A stretch of 20,357 nucleotides of DNA, from positions 1 through 20,357 of IMG/VR virus record IMGVR_UViG_3300049734_000021. One strand, given 5' to 3'. Both the position numbers and the translations under genes were made by a program. The DNA comes from a virus. The notes below the pieces were generated by a model that did not search any database, had not been told where the DNA came from, and worked only from the letters and a program-made list of their open reading frames with translations. Below, in pieces: positions 1 to 5,901 of the stretch. The first letter of the stretch is position 1; every line of letters begins with the position of its first letter.

Positions 1-406
1 TGCCGACACATACGTTGCGCGCACCATAACCGTTCAATCCCGGCATGAGTAGAGTTGACTTAGCACTGACGTTGACGGCGTAGCGTAAGGCGTGTTCGCT
101 GAACTTGGTCAAGCTATCAACAATTACAGTGTCGATGTGTTGATCTTCAAGTATACGGTGTATACCGAACGGCTCAGGCTTCATTGCTTCTTTAGCTATG
201 TCGATGCTGTCTTCACCTGACATGTCAATGCGCTGCCAACCCGGCATGTTGCGGATTGATTGATCGCCATCAGGATCGAATAACAGGAACAGCTTGTTAC
301 CGGGAGCGGTTGCAGCGAGTGTAGTCTTACCACAACCTGCATCGCCCCACAGTGTCATAGATATACGGCTGATAGTGTCGCTTGGTTTCTCGACTTTGAT
401 TTCCAC
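1..406 (-). CDS. Sak4-like RecA-fold ATPase (partial, 3' end outside window)
   Basis: P-loop ATPase, cut by the window edge after about 135 residues. It has a Walker A GDAGCGKT at residues 21-28 and a Walker B strand TVIVD at 93-97 followed by SLTKFSEHAL. The segment LLFDPDGDQSI after Walker A fits the phage Sak4/AAA_24 type of RecA-like ATPase, which works with single-stranded DNA in phage recombination; that assignment is from family knowledge, not a search. The start is a GTG at 404-406, chosen because GAAGGAGA lies 6-7 bases upstream. The gene lies just downstream of the exonuclease (678-1739) and a 77-aa gene, so the set looks like a recombination module. A degenerate copy of the 13-bp palindrome (TATACGGTGTATA, 152-164) lies inside the coding sequence. 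Confidence 0.85.
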   Translation of the reverse strand, partial: MEIKVEKPSDTISRISMTLWGDAGCGKTTLAATAPGNKLFLLFDPDGDQSIRNMPGWQRIDMSGEDSIDIAKEAMKPEPFGIHRILEDQHIDTVIVDSLTKFSEHALRYAVNVSAKSTLLMPGLNGYGARNVCVG

Positions 407-420
407 TTGCTGTCTCCTTC

Positions 421-458
421 ATTATACATAGTATAACACACGTGCAATCACCCGCAAG
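421..458 (-). promoter_or_regulatory. Predicted sigma70-type promoter of the Sak4-like gene, overlapping a palindrome
   Basis: Reading the minus strand, CTTGCGGGTGAT (447-458) resembles the extended -35 of the other minus-strand promoters with two changes. TATACT (430-435) lies 16 bp away as a possible -10. An alternative pairing is TTGCAC (442-447) with TATAAT (421-426), spacer 15. The -10 lies inside the imperfect palindrome at 423-435, so a protein bound there would block RNA polymerase. Confidence 0.4.
423..435. repeat. 13-bp palindrome, one-mismatch copy (TATACATAGTATA)
   Basis: Matches TATACANTGTATA except for one base in the right arm; the outer arms TTATAC/GTATAA (422-436) are intact. 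It lies between the stop of the 77-aa gene and the start of the Sak4-like gene and overlaps the predicted -10. Confidence 0.7.
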
Positions 459-681
459 TCTTGTAGAATGTATCACATGCGGTGTGAGCCTCTTCATATG
501 TCTTGAACTCGCCTAAGTCGATGCGAGTTTTGTCGAACGGTTTAGCACCTACTGGTTTGGCGCTAGCAGCATATACACCATCATCTAGTGAGATCATGAA
601 TGTATGCTTCGTACCCATAGCACCCCACATAGGCATGTCAGGAAACACACGCGGTGTTGGTTTGAATACGAGTGTCATCAT
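448..681 (-). CDS. Hypothetical protein, 77 aa
   Basis: Not recognised. A small protein with one ordered-looking stretch (TFMISLDDGVYAAS, then DLGEFKTYEEAHTACDTFYK), like a short beta-hairpin followed by a helix. The ATG at 679-681 overlaps the stop of the exonuclease gene within ATGATG, so the two are probably translationally coupled; AGGAG lies 5 bases upstream. It is followed by the imperfect palindrome at 423-435 and the Sak4-like gene. Position suggests a small accessory protein of the recombination module, but that is inference. Confidence 0.75.
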   Translation of the reverse strand: MMTLVFKPTPRVFPDMPMWGAMGTKHTFMISLDDGVYAASAKPVGAKPFDKTRIDLGEFKTYEEAHTACDTFYKTCG

Positions 682-1739
682 ACTAGCTCCTGATCTAACG
701 GCGACCAGCGCTCTTCCTTCATCTCGTTGTCGAATATGTGCTGGCGTTGTGCTGGTGGTTCGGTGCAGAACGGGATAAAGCTACACGCACGGAAGTAGCG
801 GTTGCAGCTATGTGTGTAGGTAGGTGCATTAACTGGATCGTCTTTGTAGTTGTGTAGTAGATGTAGAGTGTGAGCAAACCACTGTGCCCATGACAAGAAA
901 GCATCACCATCGCGTGATGTAGGATAACGCATTACACCATCGGTGTAGCTGCTAGCTTTAGGCACAGGTATTTGCAATCCCCACATCACCACGTTTCTAA
1001 TGTCGCTCGAAAGCAAGCAGGACATAGCGACACAGTACCCTGTGACTTGATGTGAAACATCGAAGCTTGACGACCACACGGTGTCGATACGTGAGCCAGT
1101 CTTGTTCTCATGGACTTCTGGCGTTTGATCAGAGGTACGGAGTGTATCGGTGCAAACTGCATCAATACGCCCCACGAAGCGGATTGGTTTAAGATCAGTG
1201 TCAGGGAAGCTAACTGTGACATCGAATGGTATCTCCACTCCGATGAAGTCTTTGTTGTAAATCGGTATGAAGCGACCGAGCGGGTAGCGCTGTATGTAGT
1301 TGATAGCAGCGCTCTCAAGGTTTGCTTGTGTGCGCTTAGTATCACGTGGGTCATCGTGATAGCCACTAGTATCTAGCAGCGATAAGCCCATCTGCATCGC
1401 ACGTGTTTCTTTGTCTTCCTTGCCTTCGTAGTAGCGCACAGCTTCACGCCAGCGCTCAGCACCGAATAGCTTGTCGCCATAGCTGTGTACGAAAGCTACA
1501 AATTCTGCCTGTTGGTTCTCTTTATTATGCTCAAGCAGATCGAACAAGCGGACGCATGCAAAGACATCATGCATAGCGCGACCAGCTTCAAGAGGTAGCA
1601 CACGGTCAACGCCGCTAGGCAAGCGCTTGCCGTACCAGCTATGCACAATGCCCCATCGCGGACACGTGTTAACTGCCGAGAGTGTGGAGTAGTCAACCCA
1701 TTCAAGTGTCGTGTCGGTTGTTCTGTGTACGAGCATCAT
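678..1739 (-). CDS. PD-(D/E)XK exonuclease with Fe-S cysteine quartet (RecB/Cas4-like)
   Basis: The PD-(D/E)XK nuclease signature is visible: GRAMHDVF with H57, VEIPF with E169, GRIDAV with D193, VHENKT with E211 and K213, and HQVTGYC with Q231 and Y235 (the QxxxY motif). One cysteine near the N-terminus (C26, NTCPRW) and three near the C-terminus (C312, C319, C325) match the 4Fe-4S arrangement known in Cas4, AddB and related phage nucleases. The likely role is DNA end resection for recombination, together with the Sak4-like ATPase two genes downstream. The ATG at 1737-1739 overlaps the TGA of the upstream 87-aa gene (ATGA). Length (353 aa) is ordinary for phage RecB-like exonucleases. Confidence 0.85.
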   Translation of the reverse strand: MMLVHRTTDTTLEWVDYSTLSAVNTCPRWGIVHSWYGKRLPSGVDRVLPLEAGRAMHDVFACVRLFDLLEHNKENQQAEFVAFVHSYGDKLFGAERWREAVRYYEGKEDKETRAMQMGLSLLDTSGYHDDPRDTKRTQANLESAAINYIQRYPLGRFIPIYNKDFIGVEIPFDVTVSFPDTDLKPIRFVGRIDAVCTDTLRTSDQTPEVHENKTGSRIDTVWSSSFDVSHQVTGYCVAMSCLLSSDIRNVVMWGLQIPVPKASSYTDGVMRYPTSRDGDAFLSWAQWFAHTLHLLHNYKDDPVNAPTYTHSCNRYFRACSFIPFCTEPPAQRQHIFDNEMKEERWSPLDQELV

Positions 1740-1999
1740 TGGCTGTATTTATCCTCATCGGTTGGGTAGTGTGCAGCTTTCAGCTTCTCGAAGTCATCCT
1801 TCAACCGCTTACCGACAGTTGATATGTCAGCAACGATGTTAGCCATCATATCGACGGTCTTCACTACGCCAGCCATCTCTTGACGTAGCATCTCGTTGTC
1901 TTCACACACACGCTCTAACGCCTTGATTAGACCGCGCTCGACACCGTGTTCTTTGATAAGCAAGCGCACATCACGCGCACGTTGGACGTAGTTCACCAT
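1736..1999 (-). CDS. Hypothetical coiled-coil protein, 87 aa
   Basis: Not recognised. Almost entirely predicted helix, with heptad-like spacing in ALERVCEDNEMLRQEM and VGKRLKDDFEKLKAAH, so probably a small coiled coil. ATG at 1997-1999 is preferred over the in-frame GTG at 2002 because GGAG lies 7 bases upstream of the ATG. It overlaps the end of the 128-aa gene (GTGATG) and the start of the exonuclease gene (ATGA), which implies coupled translation in one operon. Confidence 0.75.
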   Translation of the reverse strand: MVNYVQRARDVRLLIKEHGVERGLIKALERVCEDNEMLRQEMAGVVKTVDMMANIVADISTVGKRLKDDFEKLKAAHYPTDEDKYSQ

Positions 2000-2385
2000 C
2001 ACTCTGCTCCATCGTTGGGGAAGTCACCAGCTACAAACACAGGGAAGGCGTGCTTGCGGTCTTTCTTGAACTCGTCAATGAACTCAGCAGGTGTAAGTAC
2101 ACGATCAGTTGTACCGAGTGGATTGCGTGTGATCATGCGGAAGGTAGTGACATAGTACACAACACGCCGACCGTCGAAGCGGAATGATAGTGCGCCTGTA
2201 CTTGAGTTGAACGCCATATGCATAACGATAGGACACTGCTTGACAGCATCAATAAGAGGTTGTGCACCTAGTATCAACCTCTGTGCATGTGCTTGGCGTT
2301 GCATACGCATGCGATCAAGCTTGGTGCGATGTTCAGGTGTGAATTGTCTACGATTTGGTGGGCGAGTGATTGGTCTTTGTGGCAT
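1999..2385 (-). CDS. Hypothetical protein, 128 aa
   Basis: Not recognised. The N-terminus is basic and proline-rich (RPPNRRQF, HRTKLDRMRMQRQ). The middle part reads like a small beta domain (MHMAFNSSTGALSFRF, RRVVYYVTTF). No catalytic motif seen. Its start overlaps the 3' end of the preceding coiled-coil gene by 38 bases; the upstream SD (GGACATAACAG) is weak, so translation may depend on ribosomes arriving from the upstream gene. Confidence 0.7.
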   Translation of the reverse strand: MPQRPITRPPNRRQFTPEHRTKLDRMRMQRQAHAQRLILGAQPLIDAVKQCPIVMHMAFNSSTGALSFRFDGRRVVYYVTTFRMITRNPLGTTDRVLTPAEFIDEFKKDRKHAFPVFVAGDFPNDGAE

Positions 2386-2749
2386 CTGTTATGTCCATGT
2401 CCGTGTGTTGTAGTGTCAATGCGCGTAGATCGTAGATAAGTTCTTCCAACTTATCTAACGCCTTGCCAGCGCGATCTAGCTGACGCTGTACTTGATCAGC
2501 TTTCTTCTCAAGCTTGACGCTAGCTTGCACGCTACTGGCGTAGCGCTTTGCTTCTTGTGCTGCACGTAGCGCTTCAGCAGCACGCATGCGACGGTCGCGG
2601 AGCGATGACAAGAATGCATCTTGCTCCAAGTCTGACATGTCTAGTAGGGATTTGGGAGTGATAGCTTCATCAACACTAGAAGCAGCCACAGGCTTGTTAA
2701 CCTGTGGCTGCCTCAGTTTGACGACTTTGTTGTTGTCGCCATTTGCCAT
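2348..2749 (-). CDS. Hypothetical coiled-coil protein, 133 aa
   Basis: Not recognised. Residues from about 40 to 110 are alanine-, lysine- and glutamate-rich with helix periodicity (ALRAAQEAKRYASSV, LEKKADQVQRQLDRAG), so a long helix or coiled coil is likely. The N-terminus is short and flexible. GGAG lies 9 bases before the ATG at 2747-2749, close behind the stop of the 150-aa gene, so both are in one operon. A structural or nucleoprotein partner of the neighbouring recombination genes is possible but unproven. Confidence 0.75.
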   Translation of the reverse strand: MANGDNNKVVKLRQPQVNKPVAASSVDEAITPKSLLDMSDLEQDAFLSSLRDRRMRAAEALRAAQEAKRYASSVQASVKLEKKADQVQRQLDRAGKALDKLEELIYDLRALTLQHTDMDITDATKTNHSPTKS

Positions 2750-2755
2750 CTGCTG

Positions 2756-3208
2756 CTACTCCGCTTGGCGCGATGCTGTGATAGAGAGTGCTGGCGTTGC
2801 TTTCTTACTCACTTTGTTGATAGCTGCGTCGATCAGATCAACGTTGATACCAACACGCACAAGCTCTGTACGCAGTTCGTCAACATCTGTTATAAGACGC
2901 GGACGGTTAGCAGAGAAGTTCAATGACCAGTCTTCACCATGTACGCTGGTGCCAGTCTTGACCATCAGTTCAGCAGCTTTACTGCGTACTTCAACTATCT
3001 CTTTCTCGTACTCGTCACTGACACGCGCCTTCACTGTCTCGTAGCGCTTCTCAGCGTATGAGCGCAGCATGTGTGCTGTAGCAAACTCTGCACCTAGCTG
3101 GTCTAAGCTGTCTTGAGTTGTCTTCGGTGCAGGAAAATCGTTTATACACTGTGCAACTCTTGCTTCAAGCGGCAGTTCAACTACCGCTGGCTTTGTCTTT
3201 GCTGGCAT
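2756..3208 (-). CDS. Hypothetical protein with coiled coil, possibly Gam/Gp157-like, 150 aa
   Basis: The start is ATG 3206-3208, not the in-frame upstream codon at 3244, because AAGGAGA lies 8 bases before it and the predicted promoter (3247-3274) would start transcription near 3240. A helical central part (YAEKRYETVKARVSDEYEKE) is followed by DWSLNFSANRPRLITD and a helical C-terminus with DVDELRTELVRVG. The pattern of coiled coil plus short strand plus basic C-terminus resembles Gam and siphovirus Gp157 nuclease-inhibitor proteins that neighbour phage recombination genes, but no diagnostic motif is visible, so this is a weak suggestion. First gene after its own promoter, leading the recombination operon. 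Confidence 0.75.
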   Translation of the reverse strand: MPAKTKPAVVELPLEARVAQCINDFPAPKTTQDSLDQLGAEFATAHMLRSYAEKRYETVKARVSDEYEKEIVEVRSKAAELMVKTGTSVHGEDWSLNFSANRPRLITDVDELRTELVRVGINVDLIDAAINKVSKKATPALSITASRQAE

Positions 3209-3881
3209 CGCTTGTGTCTCCTTGTGTTGTGTTGGTAGTATCATTAATTATAGCAGATGTAGGATCAGATGCAAGCCGCGACTTCTTCAAATCATCTAAT
3301 CTACGTCTGCGTATGGTTGCGTATGCATCACCCCACGGCCACTCGATGTGCTTGTAGATGACGCGCATGCGTATTTTGCGTATCACGCTGGCGTCTATTT
3401 GTAGATCATAGCCTTCTCTCATCTTCGCACTGATGAACGCTGCATCGCAGCCAATTTCTAACATCTGCATGATGCGGCGTATTTGGTAGTGCTTCATGCC
3501 GACACGTTCACGCTTGATCATGTCGGCTACGTTGTCAGCTTGTGTGCCGATGATCATATGTGTGGGATTGCAGCACCAACAGTTGTCGCACTTGTGACGC
3601 ACGACTTCACTTGAGCGCAGCTTGTAGCCTGTGTAGAGTTCATAGACGATGCGATAGACGTAGTAATCCTTTTGGCCTATCACAACACGTGGACGGTATT
3701 CGCCACGTGTACCCTTACCGTGTGCGCCTTTCCATTCCCAACATACATCAACGTCGCCATTGTGCATGTTGATACGCTGGAATACGTCGTGCAGTTCTGC
3801 GTGCTGCTTTTGCTTTCGCGGCAGCTTTTCTTTTACCGCTTCGCGTTGCTCTACTACGTGCTGCGGGATTGGCTTGTGGTT
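3177..3881 (-). CDS. HNH endonuclease (homing-type)
   Basis: Carries an HNH_3-type core: CWEWKGA, then RPRVVIG and YRIVYELYTG, then RHKCDNCWCCNPTHMIIGT and DNVADMIKRE, giving the histidine-asparagine-histidine triad at about H96, N105 and H108 with three or four nearby cysteines that could bind zinc. Such genes are usually mobile homing endonucleases in phages. Start chosen as GTG at 3879-3881 because GGAG lies 6 bases upstream; the ATG at 3894-3896 adds five residues but has no SD. The C-terminal region after about residue 130 is basic and may bind DNA. Its 5' end overlaps a small membrane ORF by up to 134 bases and its 3' end overlaps the next gene and contains that gene's promoter, which is what a late insertion into an operon would look like. 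Confidence 0.9.
   Translation of the reverse strand, partial: NHKPIPQHVVEQREAVKEKLPRKQKQHAELHDVFQRINMHNGDVDVCWEWKGAHGKGTRGEYRPRVVIGQKDYYVYRIVYELYTGYKLRSSEVVRHKCDNCWCCNPTHMIIGTQADNVADMIKRERVGMKHYQIRRIMQMLEIGCDAAFISAKMREGYDLQIDASVIRKIRMRVIYKHIEWPWGDAYATIRRRRLDDLKKSRLASDPTSAIINDTTNTTQGDTSDASKDKASGS
3247..3274 (-). promoter_or_regulatory. Sigma70-type promoter TTGCAT-N16-TATAAT
   Basis: On the minus strand TTGCAT (3269-3274) and a perfect TATAAT (3247-3252) are 16 bp apart; the -35 is extended to CTTGCATCTGAT. Transcription would begin near 3240, ahead of the SD and ATG of the 150-aa gene at 3208. It lies inside the 3' end of the HNH gene, so genes downstream keep a promoter of their own. Confidence 0.7.
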
Positions 3882-4008
3882 CACGATAGTCTCCATTCAA
3901 GCGCTTGTACAAGCGTAATGTCGCATAGGTTGGAATGAAGTACAACAGCACGAATAGAGTGACTGTTGTACTCCAATAGACGGAGTAGTAGTATACATTG
4001 TATAACAT
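3748..4008 (-). CDS. Small membrane protein candidate, 86 aa, overlapping the HNH gene
   Basis: Not recognised. The first 35 residues hold one strong membrane segment (VTLFVLLYFIPTYATL) after a tyrosine-rich N-terminus; the second half is a very basic tail rich in Lys, Arg and Ala (GKRKAAAKAKAARRTARR). Its ATG overlaps the TGA of the upstream 99-aa gene (TGATG), which supports coupled translation. The SD is weak (GAGA). The last 45 codons lie in another frame of the HNH gene's 5' end, so either the tail is an out-of-frame product of an HNH insertion or the two really overlap. The palindrome at 3992-4004 lies in codons 2-6. Confidence 0.5.
   Translation of the reverse strand: MLYNVYYYSVYWSTTVTLFVLLYFIPTYATLRLYKRLNGDYREPQANPAARSRATRSGKRKAAAKAKAARRTARRIPAYQHAQWRR
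3992..4004. repeat. 13-bp palindrome TATACATTGTATA
   Basis: Perfect match to TATACANTGTATA. It lies right after the stop of the 99-aa gene and inside the first codons of the 86-aa ORF. Confidence 0.9.
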
Positions 4009-4307
4009 CAGATAGTCTCGTCGCGCGGCATTGGCGTGTTCTCTTCCACAACTAGCTCGTAAGTCTTGCGGAAGATGTCAGGCTTGCACGGATAAAACTC
4101 GCCTTCAACACCGCGAATGATGTAGTCACCGAGCGTGGCAGTCATTGTGCCTTCAAGCGTGTGAATGAGTGCACGTATGAGGTAGATGCCATCGAGTGCA
4201 TAGATGAACTCGACGTTGCCTGTAATCCAATCAGGAGGGGGTTCTTCAGGCTTGCTTGTGAAGAGCCATGCGTCTACTTCAACTGGTATCTTGCGATAAC
4301 GTGGCAT
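4008..4307 (-). CDS. Conserved phage protein of unknown function, 99 aa
   Basis: Function unknown. The stretch GDYIIRGVEGEFYPCKPDIF is one I recognise from many small phage proteins that share the ending 'GDYIIRGV.GEFYPCKPDIF..TYE'; these are conserved but uncharacterised. The N-terminus MPRYRKIPVEVDAW is also typical of that family. The SD is strong (AGGAGGT, 7 bases before the ATG at 4305-4307). The gene ends in TGATG with the 86-aa ORF. Confidence 0.85.
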   Translation of the reverse strand: MPRYRKIPVEVDAWLFTSKPEEPPPDWITGNVEFIYALDGIYLIRALIHTLEGTMTATLGDYIIRGVEGEFYPCKPDIFRKTYELVVEENTPMPRDETI

Positions 4308-4317
4308 TGTAAACCTC

Positions 4318-4737
4318 CTAGTGTTTCTTGTCAGACGATGAAGGTTGTTCTGCTATCAAGATGCTGCCATCAACGTACTCGATAACGTCGAATGCAGGAC
4401 GCTCACCGACACGTGGCTTGACGAAATCGTGTTTTGCGAACGGCTCTGGCGGTCGCAATCCCTCAATGAGATTGCTGTTTTCAGGCAGCACGCAGATAGG
4501 CAGTAGTTTAGCCTTGTGCTTGATGTCGAGTATGTGAGCGCACAGCACATACACATATTGACCATCGCGTAGCGTTGTGAACTCGACAACTACTAAGTCA
4601 CCTAACTCACATGCCATGAGCAGATGACGTAGAGATGTATTGACGCCAGCCGGTAGCGGCGTTTCACCGTTGCCTACACATTCAACCATGTAGTTCTCCC
4701 CTGTTTCGTCAATCAGAGGGTTTATTGGCTTGCTCAT
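4318..4737 (-). CDS. Hypothetical protein, 139 aa
   Basis: Not recognised. The central part alternates strand and helix (LLMACELGDLVVVEFTTL, YVYVLCAHIL), ending in a polar lysine-containing tail. No catalytic motif, signal or membrane segment seen. AGGAA lies about 8 bases before the ATG at 4735-4737. The start overlaps the end of the 85-aa membrane gene by 29 bases, and the palindrome at 4759-4771 lies 22 bases upstream of the ATG. Confidence 0.75.
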   Translation of the reverse strand: MSKPINPLIDETGENYMVECVGNGETPLPAGVNTSLRHLLMACELGDLVVVEFTTLRDGQYVYVLCAHILDIKHKAKLLPICVLPENSNLIEGLRPPEPFAKHDFVKPRVGERPAFDVIEYVDGSILIAEQPSSSDKKH

Positions 4738-4966
4738 CTTGTCGTTCCTTTATTCTTTTATACAGTGTATAACGCAGCTTACGCCTACCAGCTACACGCT
4801 CGCAGTAGTCAGCAAATGGTTCTGCATAGTAACCTACTATGACACCTATTACTAAACCGCAGGTAAACGGGTAGTGATCAATAAGTCGTGATCCCCACCA
4901 ATCCAACTCGATCCACATGCGGAGTTGGTGTAGTCTGAACGCTATCTCGTCGTATGCTTCATACAT
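4709..4966 (-). CDS. Small membrane protein, 85 aa
   Basis: Not recognised. One membrane segment at about residues 33-50 (YPFTCGLVIGVIVGYYAEPF) separates an N-terminal part with several tryptophans and acidic residues from a basic C-terminus (RRKLRYTLYKRIKERQ). No SD precedes the ATG at 4964-4966, so the start is uncertain. The gene lies 59 bases behind the PEP-CTERM gene and may be cotranscribed; a link to surface biology is only an inference. Codons for RYTLYK contain a perfect copy of the 13-bp palindrome. Confidence 0.65.
   Translation of the reverse strand: MYEAYDEIAFRLHQLRMWIELDWWGSRLIDHYPFTCGLVIGVIVGYYAEPFADYCERVAGRRKLRYTLYKRIKERQDEQANKPSD
4759..4771. repeat. 13-bp palindrome TATACAGTGTATA
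   Basis: Perfect copy, inside the 3' end of the 85-aa membrane gene and 22 bases upstream of the start of the 139-aa gene. Confidence 0.9.
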
Positions 4967-5025
4967 GAGAGTGGTAGGAGAGTGCGGTCTGTGTAGAGAC
5001 TGCCAGCCACACCCTCCCCCTCACA

Positions 5026-5748
5026 CTACGCCGTTACAGGCGCAGGTGTAGTCTGCATAGCAGCTTCAGCCTTCTTACGCCTACGCATAAGCCAGCCTAG
5101 ACCTGCCATACCACTACCGAACAACCACACTGCACCCGGTATAGGTACAGGTGGCGGGTTGTCAAACGGTGTTGGCGTGCCACCGCTCAAGTCAACAAAC
5201 CCTGTTCGTCCATTAGTACCTGATAAGATGTCAAGCACCATGAACGCTTGTGTGTCACCGGGAGGATTGCTCGACAGTTGAGCAAAGCTTGCCAGTGTTA
5301 GACCAGCACCACTGATACTGAAGGTGGTGTCGCCGGGACCATTGCCGCCGTTCCACGTACCTTCAATACCATATTCAAACAAGCCGAAGCCATCAGCAGT
5401 CAGTGCGCCAGCGTTTTGCTGGTTAACAGGTATCACACCGGGAATGCTGAAGAGCGGCGACAAGCCTGAGTAGGTGATGGTAGGATCACCGACAAGGTTA
5501 AAGCCAAAGACAACACCTTGACCTCCATTGGCGAAGTGATTGCCATTGAGGAAGTTGATGGCGATGTCAATAGTGCCATTGCCTTGATCGGTAGCTGTGA
5601 TAGTCGCAAAGCCACTTGGCTGTGGACCACACAAGTCCGTACAGTGATCAGAACGGAACACGCCAGTTCCGACTGTCACTGCACTCGCTGCAGTTGTTGC
5701 AAGCGCGGCGAGCGACACCGCGATTGCCATGAGAGCTAGCTTTCTCAT
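5026..5748 (-). CDS. Secreted PEP-CTERM protein
   Basis: A Sec signal peptide (MRK, then LALMAIAVSLAALATTA, cleavage likely after ASA at residue 23) is followed by a low-complexity Gly/Asn/Thr-rich beta-type domain (24-195) with two cysteines (C36, C40), and then a PEP-CTERM sorting signal: proline-rich NPPP, VPIPGAVWLFGSG at 201-213, a hydrophobic helix and RRRKK at 222-226. In bacteria such proteins are cut and anchored or released by exosortase, usually linked to extracellular polysaccharide. Unlike most, 14 residues (ending TTPAPVTA) follow the basic cluster. The SD is strong (AAGGAGA). No exosortase gene lies in the window, so the host's would be needed. Codon use does not obviously differ from neighbours. 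It may have been acquired from the host and could change the cell surface during infection. Confidence 0.85.
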   Translation of the reverse strand: MRKLALMAIAVSLAALATTAASAVTVGTGVFRSDHCTDLCGPQPSGFATITATDQGNGTIDIAINFLNGNHFANGGQGVVFGFNLVGDPTITYSGLSPLFSIPGVIPVNQQNAGALTADGFGLFEYGIEGTWNGGNGPGDTTFSISGAGLTLASFAQLSSNPPGDTQAFMVLDILSGTNGRTGFVDLSGGTPTPFDNPPPVPIPGAVWLFGSGMAGLGWLMRRRKKAEAAMQTTPAPVTA

Positions 5749-5820
5749 GTCTTCTCCTTATGCTGCTACTCAGTGATACATCGCAACAAGTGTAGCAGCT
5801 TTACTCGTTGCGAATGTGGT

Positions 5821-5897
5821 GGAGGCTCACTGCAGTATGTGGCGTCAGAGGTCCACTGGTGGGAGACACAGGGACATGGCTACTACAGGAGCCTCCA
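5821..5897 (-). other. Inverted repeat in the leader of the PEP-CTERM gene
   Basis: GGAGGCTC (minus 5890-5897) pairs with GAGCCTCC (5821-5828) across about 61 bases, with a smaller CCAC/GTGG inverted repeat inside. It lies in the 153-bp gap between the GHKL gene's stop and the PEP-CTERM gene's SD and could fold in its leader. It begins GGAGGCT and ends AGCCTCC-ACCA like a tRNA acceptor, but lacks T- and D-arms. Confidence 0.35.
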
Positions 5898-5901
5898 TAA
5901 G

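Noticed and set aside
3885-4019. 9-bp direct repeat GATAGTCTC at 3885 and 4011 as target duplication of the HNH insertion
   Set aside because: Nine-base repeats are expected by chance many times in 20 kb, and homing endonucleases do not normally leave duplications.
5818-5897. tRNA-like 77-nt element on the minus strand (GGAGGCT...AGCCTCC-ACCA)
   Set aside because: Acceptor-like ends pair and CCA follows, but there is no TTC loop, no D-arm and no 5-bp anticodon stem, so it is not a tRNA.
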